Source: Asticcacaulis sp. YBE204
GTDB lineage: Bacteria; Pseudomonadota; Alphaproteobacteria; Caulobacterales; Caulobacteraceae
Reading direction: 5' to 3'
Assembly (NCBI RefSeq): GCF_000495855.1
Contig: NZ_AWGF01000010.1
Span: 124,001-188,000, forward strand
Length of the DNA stretch: 64,000 bases
How positions within the stretch are numbered: position 1 is the first letter of the stretch; each line of letters begins with the position of its first letter. A model generated the notes under the pieces. The model had not been told where the DNA came from and did not search any database. It was given only the letters and a program-made list of their open reading frames with translations. Position numbers and translations under genes: made by a program. Below are positions 7,547 through 15,393 of the stretch, piece by piece.

Positions 7547-10192
7547 TTAGGCTTCGGTCTTGGCCTTTGCGGGTGCTTTTTTCACAGGGGCTTTCTTTGC
7601 GGCGGTGGTCGCCTTTTTCGCGGCGGGCTTTTTAGCCGTGGTGGTTTTCGGGGCCGCCTTCTTGGCCGGGGCCTTTTTCGCGCCCGCTTTCACGCCGCCC
7701 TTGGCTGCGATCAACTCCAACGCCAGTTCCAGCGTTACGTCTTCGGGTTGAACGTCCTTCGGGATGGTCGCATTGACCTTGCCACATTTGACGTAGGGTC
7801 CGTAACGACCGGCCATGACCTGAATCGGATCGCCCGATTCCGGATGCGCGCCCAGCTCTTTCAACGGTGCGACGGCCGAGGCCTTACCCTTACCATTGGC
7901 GCGCTTTTCGGCCAGCAGGACCACCGCGCGATTGAGCCCGACCTCGAAGATATCCTCGAAGCTGGTCAGGTTGGCATAGGTCTTGTTGTGCTCGATGAAC
8001 GGCCCGAAACGGCCCAGAGCGGCGACGATGGGCTTGCCGTCTTCGGGGTGCAGACCGACTTCGCGCGGCATGGACAACAGCTTCAGCGCGCGCTCAAGGT
8101 CGATCGACGCCGGGGGCCACGCCTTCGGCAGGGACGAGCGCTTCGGCTTGTCCTCTTTCGATTCGGCTTCGCCCAGTTGCACGTAGGGCCCGAAACGACC
8201 GATCTTCAGCGCCACGACCTTGCCGGTTTCCGGATCGGTGCCCAGTTCGCGGTCGCCCGCCGCACCGCCGTCTTCGGAGGTGTTTTCGGGATTGCCGACC
8301 GGGCGCGTATATTTGCATTCGGGGTAGTTCGAGCAGCCGATAAAGGCCCCGAAACGCGAGGTTTTCAGGCTCAGCAGGCCTTCCGAGCACGACGGGCAGG
8401 CGCGCGGATTGGAGCCATCGCCCTTGTCCGGGAAGATGTGCGGCCCAAGCGACTCGTTCAGGCGATCCAGCACTTCCGAGACACGGAATTCGGCGATTTC
8501 CCCGGCCTTGGCGTTGAAGGCGTCCCAGAATTCGCGCAGCAGCGCCTTCCAGTTCAATTCGCCCGCCGAAACCAGATCGAGCTTTTCTTCGAGATCGGCG
8601 GTGAAATCGTACTGCACGTAGCGCGAGAAGAACTGATCGAGGAAGGCGGTGACCAGACGGCCCTTGTCTTCGGGGATAAAGCGGTTCTTGTCCATGCGGA
8701 CGTAATCGCGGTCGCGCAGCACGGTCAGGACCGAGGCGTAGGTCGAGGGGCGACCGATGCCCAGTTCTTCCATGCGCTTGACCAGCGAGGCTTCGGAATA
8801 GCGCGGTGGCGGCTCGGTGAAGTGCTGGGCCGGTTTGATGTCGTGAACATCGACCAGGGTGCCCGTGCGCAGCATGGGCAGGCGGCCGCCGTCCTCGTCC
8901 GTCTCGTCGTCCTTGCCTTCTTCGTAGAGCGCCAGATAGCCGTCGAAGGTGATGACCTGACCGGTGGCGCGCAGGCCGATGGCCTTATCCTGATTGAGCA
9001 GGTCGATGGTCGTCTTCTCGACGCGGGCGGCCTCCATCTGCGACGCCATGGTCCGCTTCCAGATCAGCTCGTACAGACGCGCCTGATCGCCGTCGAGGCG
9101 CAGGGTCTCCGGGCGGCGATAAAGCGAGGTCGGGCGGATGGCTTCGTGGGCTTCCTGCGCGTTCTTGGCCTTGACCTTGTAGTGGCGCGGTTCACCCGGC
9201 ACGTAGGGCGCGCCGAAGCGTTCGCCGATCACCTTGCGGATTTCGGCGATGGCCTGCGGCTCGATATAGACGCCGTCGGTCCGCATATAGGTGATCAGGC
9301 CGGTCGTTTCGCCGCCGATATCGACGCCTTCGTACAGCTTCTGCGCCGTCTGCATGGTACGCTGGGCGTTGAAGCCGAGCTTGCGCGAGGCTTCCTGTTG
9401 CAGGGTGGAGGTGGTGAAGGGCGGCGGCGGCGTGCGCTTGCCGGGCTTCTGCTCGACCGATTCGACGGCGAACTTCGACAGCGAGATCGCCTTGCGGGCG
9501 TCCTCGGCCTTGTCGGCGTTGTTGAGGTCGAACTTGGCCAGTTTCTTGCCGTTGAGCAGGTTCAGGCGCGCGGTGAACGGCGGCGAATTGGCCGAGACCT
9601 CGGCATCGACGGTCCAGTATTCTTCGGTCTTGAACTTCTCGATCTCAAGCTCGCGGTCCACGACGATCTTGAGCGCCACCGACTGCACACGTCCGGCGGA
9701 ACGTGCGCCGGGCAGCTTGCGCCACAGCACCGGCGACAGGGTGAAGCCGACGAGATAGTCCAGCGCCCGGCGGGCCAGATAGGCCTCGACCAGTTCCATG
9801 TCGATCTGACGCGGGGCGGCCATGGCCTCCTGGACGGCGGACTTGGTGATGGCGTTGAAGGTGACGCGCTCGACGACCTTTTCCGTCAGCACCTTCTTTT
9901 TGTTTAGCACTTCGAGGACGTGCCACGAAATGGCCTCGCCTTCGCGGTCGGGGTCGGTCGCGAGGATAACGCGGTCGGACTTTTTCGCGGCGTCGGCGAT
10001 GTCGCTCAGGCGCTTACTCGCCTTGGCGTCGACTTCCCAGCTCATGGCGAAGTCTTCGTCGGGCTTCACCGACCCATCCTTCGACGGCAGGTCGCGCACG
10101 TGGCCGTAGGAGGCCAGCACGATATAATCCTTGCCGAGATATTTGTTGATGGTTTTGGCCTTGGCCGGGCTTTCGACGATGACGAGGTTCAT
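7547..10192 (-). CDS. topA: DNA topoisomerase I
   Basis: 881 residues from ATG at 10192 (MNLVIVESPAKAKTINKYLG, the canonical type IA start). Toprim domain at 1-140 with TDPDREGEAISWH, the active-site Tyr in GLITYMRTDGV, then CPSCSEG...GCSNYPECKY, an intact four-cysteine zinc finger, further Topo_C-type repeats (KIGRFGPYVQLG, ALGRFGPFIEH, MAGRYGPYVKCG) and a Lys/Ala/Pro-rich tail of about 60 residues that is common in alphaproteobacteria. It relaxes negative supercoils. The 37-codon upstream extension lacks a binding site and family support. dprA is the next minus-strand gene upstream, after two small plus-strand genes. Confidence 0.97.
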   Translation of the reverse strand: MNLVIVESPAKAKTINKYLGKDYIVLASYGHVRDLPSKDGSVKPDEDFAMSWEVDAKASKRLSDIADAAKKSDRVILATDPDREGEAISWHVLEVLNKKKVLTEKVVERVTFNAITKSAVQEAMAAPRQIDMELVEAYLARRALDYLVGFTLSPVLWRKLPGARSAGRVQSVALKIVVDRELEIEKFKTEEYWTVDAEVSANSPPFTARLNLLNGKKLAKFDLNNADKAEDARKAISLSKFAVESVEQKPGKRTPPPPFTTSTLQQEASRKLGFNAQRTMQTAQKLYEGVDIGGETTGLITYMRTDGVYIEPQAIAEIRKVIGERFGAPYVPGEPRHYKVKAKNAQEAHEAIRPTSLYRRPETLRLDGDQARLYELIWKRTMASQMEAARVEKTTIDLLNQDKAIGLRATGQVITFDGYLALYEEGKDDETDEDGGRLPMLRTGTLVDVHDIKPAQHFTEPPPRYSEASLVKRMEELGIGRPSTYASVLTVLRDRDYVRMDKNRFIPEDKGRLVTAFLDQFFSRYVQYDFTADLEEKLDLVSAGELNWKALLREFWDAFNAKAGEIAEFRVSEVLDRLNESLGPHIFPDKGDGSNPRACPSCSEGLLSLKTSRFGAFIGCSNYPECKYTRPVGNPENTSEDGGAAGDRELGTDPETGKVVALKIGRFGPYVQLGEAESKEDKPKRSSLPKAWPPASIDLERALKLLSMPREVGLHPEDGKPIVAALGRFGPFIEHNKTYANLTSFEDIFEVGLNRAVVLLAEKRANGKGKASAVAPLKELGAHPESGDPIQVMAGRYGPYVKCGKVNATIPKDVQPEDVTLELALELIAAKGGVKAGAKKAPAKKAAPKTTTAKKPAAKKATTAAKKAPVKKAPAKAKTEA

Positions 10193-10380
10193 GAGGTCTT
10201 TAATAGGGACAAAGCTGAGAAGATCAACACAGATTGCAAGCGGCTGAGCGGTATTTCGCGCAACGGTCGCGGTGAACATGGGCTGCGTCCCCGAACATGT
10301 CAACGCAGAGGCGAATTTCTCAATTGCAACTCATGGTTAAATTGTTATTATATTCGTCTATTGCGTTTAGTGGGGCAAGC

Positions 10381-10572
10381 ATGAGCGATATTCCTGAGAC
10401 CGAGACCAGCAAAGGCTGTAATCCACCGATCGACGCGGCAATACACCGTGAGGGGGTGCTGAACTATATAGGCGAGATGGCGGTGGAGTTGTCGGTTCTG
10501 GCCGAACAGATCGGTAATCCGGCCCTCAGGGACGCCCTGCGCAAGATATATAAGAAGACGCGCGGGGTTTGA
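10381..10572 (+). CDS. Small protein of unknown function
   Basis: 63 residues from ATG 10381 (MSDIPETETSKGCNPPIDAA), with GGGGCAAGC just before it as a weak binding site. The second half, YIGEMAVELSVLAEQIGNPA, reads as an amphipathic helix followed by a basic end (RKIYKKTRGV). It contains one cysteine and no signal peptide. The shape resembles small conserved alphaproteobacterial proteins, but I cannot name a family. It is divergent from topA. A start at 10297 would add 28 residues without a binding site. Confidence 0.55.
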   Translation: MSDIPETETSKGCNPPIDAAIHREGVLNYIGEMAVELSVLAEQIGNPALRDALRKIYKKTRGV

Positions 10573-10624
10573 GGCTAGCCGCGCGTGTGATAAGATTCCT
10601 GCCTCAATCGAAGGCGGGGGCGCT

Positions 10625-11011
10625 ATGCGTTTAAAGATTGCATGTCTGGCTTTGGTCCTGTCGTTTGCGCCGGTCACAAGCCTTGCGCAACAAGACATCC
10701 CGATCAGCGCTTTCGAAGGCCCGCCGCTTTCGGTTAGCGAAATGAAGGCCGCGATCGATTATATCGAGGCCCGTGTCGTCATGCCGGAAGACGCCGAGTC
10801 GAAGGAGAAGTACGGGCGTTATTATGCTCAGGAAAAAGGTATAGTTTACAGTGTCTATGCACGCCTCTATCCTGACAGAAGATGGAAACCGGGCGTACAC
10901 ATAGTTGCCAACTACGCAGACCTGCCGATAATCCTCGACGGCGGGTGTGATTTTATCGATATAATCTATGTCCCGTCAAAGCGGGCATTGGGTGTGGACT
11001 GTCACGGCTGA
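10625..11011 (+). CDS. Secreted protein of unknown function
   Basis: 128 residues with a clear Sec signal peptide (MRLKIACLALVLSFAPVTSLAQ, cleavage after SLA). The mature part ends with GGCDFIDIIYVPSKRALGVDCHG, two cysteines that could pair. AAGGCGGGGGCG upstream holds the ribosome binding site. The C-terminal pattern, a GGC motif followed by a variable strand and a final Cys, is seen in small secreted proteobacterial proteins of unknown role. It ends four bases before dprA, which is convergent. Confidence 0.7.
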   Translation: MRLKIACLALVLSFAPVTSLAQQDIPISAFEGPPLSVSEMKAAIDYIEARVVMPEDAESKEKYGRYYAQEKGIVYSVYARLYPDRRWKPGVHIVANYADLPIILDGGCDFIDIIYVPSKRALGVDCHG

Positions 11012-11015
11012 CTAT

Positions 11016-12164
11016 TTATGCCCTGACATATTGCCCATCGTTCGTGGTGACGATCAGGCCCGCAATCTCCAATTCGCCCAAGGCCGCGAAGCCGATGTGC
11101 ACCGGGGCGTTGGCCAGCCGCAACAGGTCTTCGCGCGGGGCGGGGACGTGGCTGATCAGGCCGAGCAGCCGGTCGCGCAGGGAATCGACCGCCTTATCCA
11201 TATCCATATCGTGCAGGGGCGTCACCGCGTGTAACGGCACGGTTGCCGGTGCGGGCTCGAACAGCGACATCTGCCCGTCCAGCGTCCGGATCACGTCTTC
11301 GGCGGTCTCGCACAGGGTCGCGCCCTGGCGGATCAGGTCGTTAGGACCACGGCAGCGCGGATCGAGCGGCGAACCCGGCACGGCGAAGACCTCGCGGCCC
11401 TGTTCGTTGGCCAGTCGCGAGGTGATCAGCGAACCCGAGCGCAGTTCGGCCTCGACGACAATGGTGCCCATCGTCAGGCCGCTGATCAGGCGGTTGCGGC
11501 GGGGGAAGTCTCCGGCACGGGCGCGATAGCCGACCGGGCTTTCCGACACCAGCGCGCCATAGGCCTTGATCGATTGGTAGAGGTCGGCATTGTCGGGCGG
11601 ATAGATGTCGTCGACCCCGCCGCCGAGTACCGCTGCGGTGCCGGTCTTGAGGCTGCCCGCATGGGCCTGCGTGTCGATCCCGCGCGCCAGACCCGACACG
11701 ACGAAAAAGCCCGCTTCGCCGAGGTCTTTGGCGAGGGTGTGCGCGATGCGGCTGCCGGCGGCGGAGGCATTGCGCGCGCCGACGATGGCGATGGCGCGGG
11801 TAGGGAAGGCGGCTTGTGAGCCCAGCACCCACAGGACCGGCGGCGCGGCGGTAATTTCCGCCAATAATTTAGGATAGGCCGGATCGCCCAGCACGATCAG
11901 ACGCGCACCGGCGGCGGTGCCGCGCGCGATCTCGGCCTCCACGGCGTCGCGACTGGCCGGTTGCAGCGCGCCGCCTGCACGTTTCGCGATGACGGGGAGG
12001 GCCTCGATGGCCTTAAGCGCGCTGCCGAAGCGCAGGATCAATTGATGGAAATTGACCGGTCCGATGCGGTGGGTGCGCGCCAGTTGCAGCCGCGCCAAGC
12101 GTTCGGCCTCATCGGTGCAGGGCGGTATGCGTCCGAAATGCTCCTGATCCCCCCGGTCGAGCAT
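11016..12164 (-). CDS. dprA: DNA-processing protein DprA
   Basis: 382 residues: N-terminal SAM-like region (about 20-75), the Rossmann-fold DprA core with AIVGARNASAAG, SGLARGIDTQAHAGSL, FPRRNRLISGL and VVEAELRSGSLITSRLA, and a C-terminal winged-helix region (about 310-382). DprA loads RecA onto incoming single-stranded DNA in transformation; orthologues are kept in many bacteria not known to be competent. Its ATG follows the plsY stop codon with no gap, so the two genes are translated from one message. Confidence 0.95.
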   Translation of the reverse strand: MLDRGDQEHFGRIPPCTDEAERLARLQLARTHRIGPVNFHQLILRFGSALKAIEALPVIAKRAGGALQPASRDAVEAEIARGTAAGARLIVLGDPAYPKLLAEITAAPPVLWVLGSQAAFPTRAIAIVGARNASAAGSRIAHTLAKDLGEAGFFVVSGLARGIDTQAHAGSLKTGTAAVLGGGVDDIYPPDNADLYQSIKAYGALVSESPVGYRARAGDFPRRNRLISGLTMGTIVVEAELRSGSLITSRLANEQGREVFAVPGSPLDPRCRGPNDLIRQGATLCETAEDVIRTLDGQMSLFEPAPATVPLHAVTPLHDMDMDKAVDSLRDRLLGLISHVPAPREDLLRLANAPVHIGFAALGELEIAGLIVTTNDGQYVRA

Positions 12165-12803
12165 CTAGGCTTCGGCGCTCTTTTTCTTGCCGATTTTCGG
12201 TTCCTCGCCCTTGAGCAAACGGCGGATATTGTCGCGGTGGCGGACATAGATCAGCACCGCCATGAACAGGGCCATGACGATAAAGGCGTGCGGCTGATCG
12301 AACACCATCGCCAGCGGCGCGATCAGGGCCGCCGCGACCAGCGCGCTCAACGACGAGATGCGGAAGATAAACGCCGTCAGCAACCACGTCCCGGCGGCGA
12401 GAAGCCCCATCGGCCAGGCGGCGGCGAACAGGGTGCCGAGGAACGTCGCCACGCCCTTGCCGCCCTTGAAGCGCAACCATACCGGGAACAGGTGACCGAG
12501 GAACGCCGCCCCGCCCGCCAAAGCCATGCCGACCTGACGCGTGGCCTGATCGAGGCTCAAAAGAAGTGCGAAGGCCAGACCGACGGCGGCGGCACCCTTG
12601 CCGGTGTCGCCCAGAAAGGTGATCAGCGCCAGATCCTTACGGCCCGTTCTTAAGACATTGGTCGCGCCGATATTGCCCGAACCGACCTCGCGGATATTGA
12701 TCCCGGCCAGTTTCGTGGTCAGGACGCCGAACGGGATCGAGCCCAGCAGATAACCGCCGAGGGCCGACAGGGCATAGATGGTCCACGCGGGAAGGGCGGT
12801 CAT
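12165..12803 (-). CDS. plsY: Glycerol-3-phosphate acyltransferase PlsY
   Basis: 212 residues, an integral inner-membrane protein with about five to six membrane segments. Family motifs are present: GSIPFGVLTTKLAGINIREVGSGNIGATNVLRT (shown in part) near the N-terminus, and FLGHLFPVWLRFKGGKGVAT in the middle. It transfers the acyl group from acyl phosphate to glycerol 3-phosphate, the first step of phospholipid synthesis. The C-terminus is a basic cytoplasmic tail (KIGKKKSAEA). pyrC lies 13 bases upstream and dprA follows directly, a plausible pyrB-pyrC-plsY-dprA transcription unit. Confidence 0.96.
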   Translation of the reverse strand: MTALPAWTIYALSALGGYLLGSIPFGVLTTKLAGINIREVGSGNIGATNVLRTGRKDLALITFLGDTGKGAAAVGLAFALLLSLDQATRQVGMALAGGAAFLGHLFPVWLRFKGGKGVATFLGTLFAAAWPMGLLAAGTWLLTAFIFRISSLSALVAAALIAPLAMVFDQPHAFIVMALFMAVLIYVRHRDNIRRLLKGEEPKIGKKKSAEA

Positions 12804-12816
12804 GGGGAGCAGAATC

Positions 12817-14115
12817 CTAAGCGCTTTGGTAAACGATTCGACCGTCTACCAGTGTCAGCTCCACCTTGCCCTGCAACGTGCGGTTTTCAAAGGGGGAGTT
12901 CTTCGATTTTGACAAGATGTCTCTTTCGCGCAATGAAAACGGCGCATCGATATCGACGAGGATAAGGTCGGCAGGGGCCCCGACGGCCAGACGCCCGGCA
13001 TCGAGCCCGATCAGGGCCGCCGGATTGTGGGTCACCGTGCGCAGCAGGTCGATCAGCGGGATCTCGCGGTCGTGGTGCAGGCCGATCAGGGCGGGCAGCA
13101 GGGTTTGCAAGCCGATCGCCCCGGGTTCGGCTTCGCTGAACGGGCGGCGCTTGTCCTCGGCGGGTAGGGGCGTGTGGTTCGACACCACAACGTCGATCAC
13201 CCCGTCGGCCAGCGCATCGACCAGCGCCGAGCGGTCGTCTTCGGAGCGCAACGGCGGGTCGAGGCGGTAGAAGGTGCGGTAATCGCCGATGTCGATCTCG
13301 TTGAACACCAGATGGTTGATCGAGGTCGAGGCATAGACGTCGAGGCCTCTGGCCTTGGCCTGTTTGATGGCCTTGACCGACCCGGCGGTGGTGATCTGAT
13401 CGACCAGAAGCCGCGCGCCGGTCAGTTCGACCAGCGCGAGATCGCGTTCCAGCGCGATGCGTTCCGACAGCGCCGATACGCCCGACAAACCCATGCGCGC
13501 GGCCATTTCGCCGGAGGTGGCGACCGCCCCGTCCGACAGCCACGGCTCTTTGGGCCGGTGCGCGATCAGGGCGTTGAACCCGTTGGCGTAGGCCAGCACG
13601 CGGGCCAGCACCTTGGAATTGACGATCGGGTGTTCGACATCGGTGAAATAGACCGCGCCGGATTCCGACATCAGGCCGATCTCGGCCATCTGCTTGCCGT
13701 TGTGGCCCTTGGTGGCGGCGCCTGCCGGGTAGACGTGGACCAGTTCGATGTCGCGGGCGCGACGCAGGATGAAGTCGACCATGGCCGGTTCGTCGATCAC
13801 CGGGTCGGTGTCGGGCTGAACGACCATGCTTGTCACGCCCCCGGCGGCGGCGGCGCGCGAGGCGGATTTGAGGGTTTCCTTGGGCTCGGCGCCGGGTTCG
13901 CCGGTCTTGACGCGCAGGTCGATCAGGCCCGGACAGACGACATTACCGTCGCAGTCGATGACCTTCATGTCGGCGGAGCCCGACGGCAGGTGCGCCGTGT
14001 GCAGGACTTCGGCGATCAGGCCCTCGGCGATGATCAGGCTGCCCGGGCCGTCGTAGCCGCTGGCCGGGTCGATCAGACGGGCGTTCACAAGGGCGATGGC
14101 TTGGGATTGTTTCAT
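12817..14115 (-). CDS. pyrC: Dihydroorotase-like protein, catalytic residues missing (PyrC')
   Basis: 432 residues from ATG at 14115 (MKQSQAIALVNARLIDP). The fold and length match class I dihydroorotases, but the metal-binding HxH after the PGLIDL strand reads R-V-K (residues 68-70), and the catalytic Asp near the C-terminus is Asn in VVSNHTPLP. Such proteins are known as inactive PyrC partners that hold aspartate carbamoyltransferase in a complex in Pseudomonas and others; pyrB is the next gene upstream, 240 bases away. A separate active dihydroorotase would then be needed elsewhere. The 18-codon extension to 14169 is translation of repeat B. Confidence 0.9.
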   Translation of the reverse strand: MKQSQAIALVNARLIDPASGYDGPGSLIIAEGLIAEVLHTAHLPSGSADMKVIDCDGNVVCPGLIDLRVKTGEPGAEPKETLKSASRAAAAGGVTSMVVQPDTDPVIDEPAMVDFILRRARDIELVHVYPAGAATKGHNGKQMAEIGLMSESGAVYFTDVEHPIVNSKVLARVLAYANGFNALIAHRPKEPWLSDGAVATSGEMAARMGLSGVSALSERIALERDLALVELTGARLLVDQITTAGSVKAIKQAKARGLDVYASTSINHLVFNEIDIGDYRTFYRLDPPLRSEDDRSALVDALADGVIDVVVSNHTPLPAEDKRRPFSEAEPGAIGLQTLLPALIGLHHDREIPLIDLLRTVTHNPAALIGLDAGRLAVGAPADLILVDIDAPFSLRERDILSKSKNSPFENRTLQGKVELTLVDGRIVYQSA

Positions 14116-14134
14116 GATTGTATGCCCTCGGTTC

Positions 14135-14344
14135 CTACTCCCCCGGCGTGCCGGGGGAGGTGGCTGCAAGCGAAGCGAAGCAGACGGAGGGGGGCTCGCT
14201 CACGATGGTTCACCCTCTGCGCGTTGAACGTGAAGCGCTGGCCCCCACCACCACATCTCACTTGCTTCGCAAGCTCGTGCGGTCCCATCGCTTGCGAAAG
14301 CTGTACTTTCGCTGGCGCTATACCCCAACAAGTTGGGGAGGTAT
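14135..14344. repeat. Long intergenic palindromic repeat, copy B
   Basis: The counterpart of copy A in reverse orientation, 210 bases, filling almost the whole gap between pyrB and pyrC. It has a CCCCCGGCGTGCCGGGGG hairpin at the left, central GCCCCCACCACC pairing with GGAGGGGGGC, and a CCCCAACAAGTTGGGG hairpin at the right. Internally it carries extra repeats of AGCGAAG and TTGCGAAAG that copy A lacks. Confidence 0.8.
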
Positions 14345-14356
14345 AAGAAAGGAGAC

Positions 14357-15352
14357 TCATCGGTCGGTCTCCAGACGCGCCGCAAGGCTGGCCAGCACGG
14401 CCATGCGCGCGGCGACGCCCATCTCGACCTGATCCTGAATGAGCGAGATCGAGAGGTCGTCGGCGATTTCCGAGTCGATTTCGACGCCGCGGTTCATCGG
14501 GCCGGGGTGCATGACGCGCACATCCTTGGCCGCCACGGCCAGCTTTTCGCGGTCGAGCCCGAAATAGCGGAAATATTCGCGCGTCGAGGGGATAAAGGCC
14601 CCGTCCATGCGTTCAAGCTGAAGGCGCAGCATCATCACCACATTGGCCCCGGCAATACCTTCGCGCATGTCGTGATAGACCTCGACGCCCCACTGATCGG
14701 CATCGCCGGGAATGAGCGTCGGCGGCCCGACGAGGCGCACATTGGCCCCCATCGCATTGAGCAGGATGACGTTCGAGCGCGCCACGCGCGAATGCGCCAC
14801 GTCGCCGCAGATGGCCACGGTGAGGCTGTCCACGTGCCCGAAGGCGCGGCGGATCGACAACATGTCGAGCAGGGCCTGGGTCGGGTGCTGATGCTGACCG
14901 TCCCCGGCATTGATGACGCTGCATCCGACCTTCTGCGCCAGAAGCTCGGCCGCACCCGACGCCGAATGGCGCACCACCAGCAGATCGGGTTTCATGGCGT
15001 TGAGCGTCACCGCCGTGTCGATCAGGGTCTCACCCTTGGCGACGCTGGACGTGCGCGGGTTCATATTGACCGTGTCGGCCCCAAGGCGTTTGCCGGCCAG
15101 TTCGAACGACGACATGGTCCGCGTCGAGTTCTCGAAGAACAGATTGACTTGCGTCCGGCCTTTGAGCAGGTCGAGCTTCTTGTTGGTGCGCCGGTTGAGA
15201 TCGACGAAGACATCGGCCAGATCGAGCAGGGCCAGAATGTCGGGCGGATCGAGATCCTGCGCGGCATTGAAGTGGCGCTTGGGGAAGGCGAACAGGCGCG
15301 ACTGGATCATCTCCAGCAGGACCTGCGGATCGGTGGCGGCGATGCGTGTCAT
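14357..15352 (-). CDS. pyrB: Aspartate carbamoyltransferase catalytic subunit
   Basis: 331 residues. Carbamoyl-phosphate binding loop [20 protein letters not shown], the [13 protein letters not shown] motif, [12 protein letters not shown] and the aspartate loop [12 protein letters not shown] are all intact. It makes N-carbamoyl-aspartate in pyrimidine synthesis. No regulatory chain (pyrI) is seen; the neighbouring inactive pyrC fits the class of ATCase that forms a dodecamer with a dead dihydroorotase. Start ATG at 15352. Confidence 0.97.
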   Translation of the reverse strand: MTRIAATDPQVLLEMIQSRLFAFPKRHFNAAQDLDPPDILALLDLADVFVDLNRRTNKKLDLLKGRTQVNLFFENSTRTMSSFELAGKRLGADTVNMNPRTSSVAKGETLIDTAVTLNAMKPDLLVVRHSASGAAELLAQKVGCSVINAGDGQHQHPTQALLDMLSIRRAFGHVDSLTVAICGDVAHSRVARSNVILLNAMGANVRLVGPPTLIPGDADQWGVEVYHDMREGIAGANVVMMLRLQLERMDGAFIPSTREYFRYFGLDREKLAVAAKDVRVMHPGPMNRGVEIDSEIADDLSISLIQDQVEMGVAARMAVLASLAARLETDR

Positions 15353-15393
15353 AAAGCCGTGCTATAGCCGACGACTCGGGTCGAGGGAAGGGG

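Noticed and set aside
7748-9907. 719-codon plus-strand frame opposite topA
   Set aside because: Shadow frame of a GC-rich gene; topA on the other strand has all family motifs.
14116-14169. Longer N-terminus for the pyrC-like gene
   Set aside because: The extra 18 codons lie in palindrome B and have no family support.
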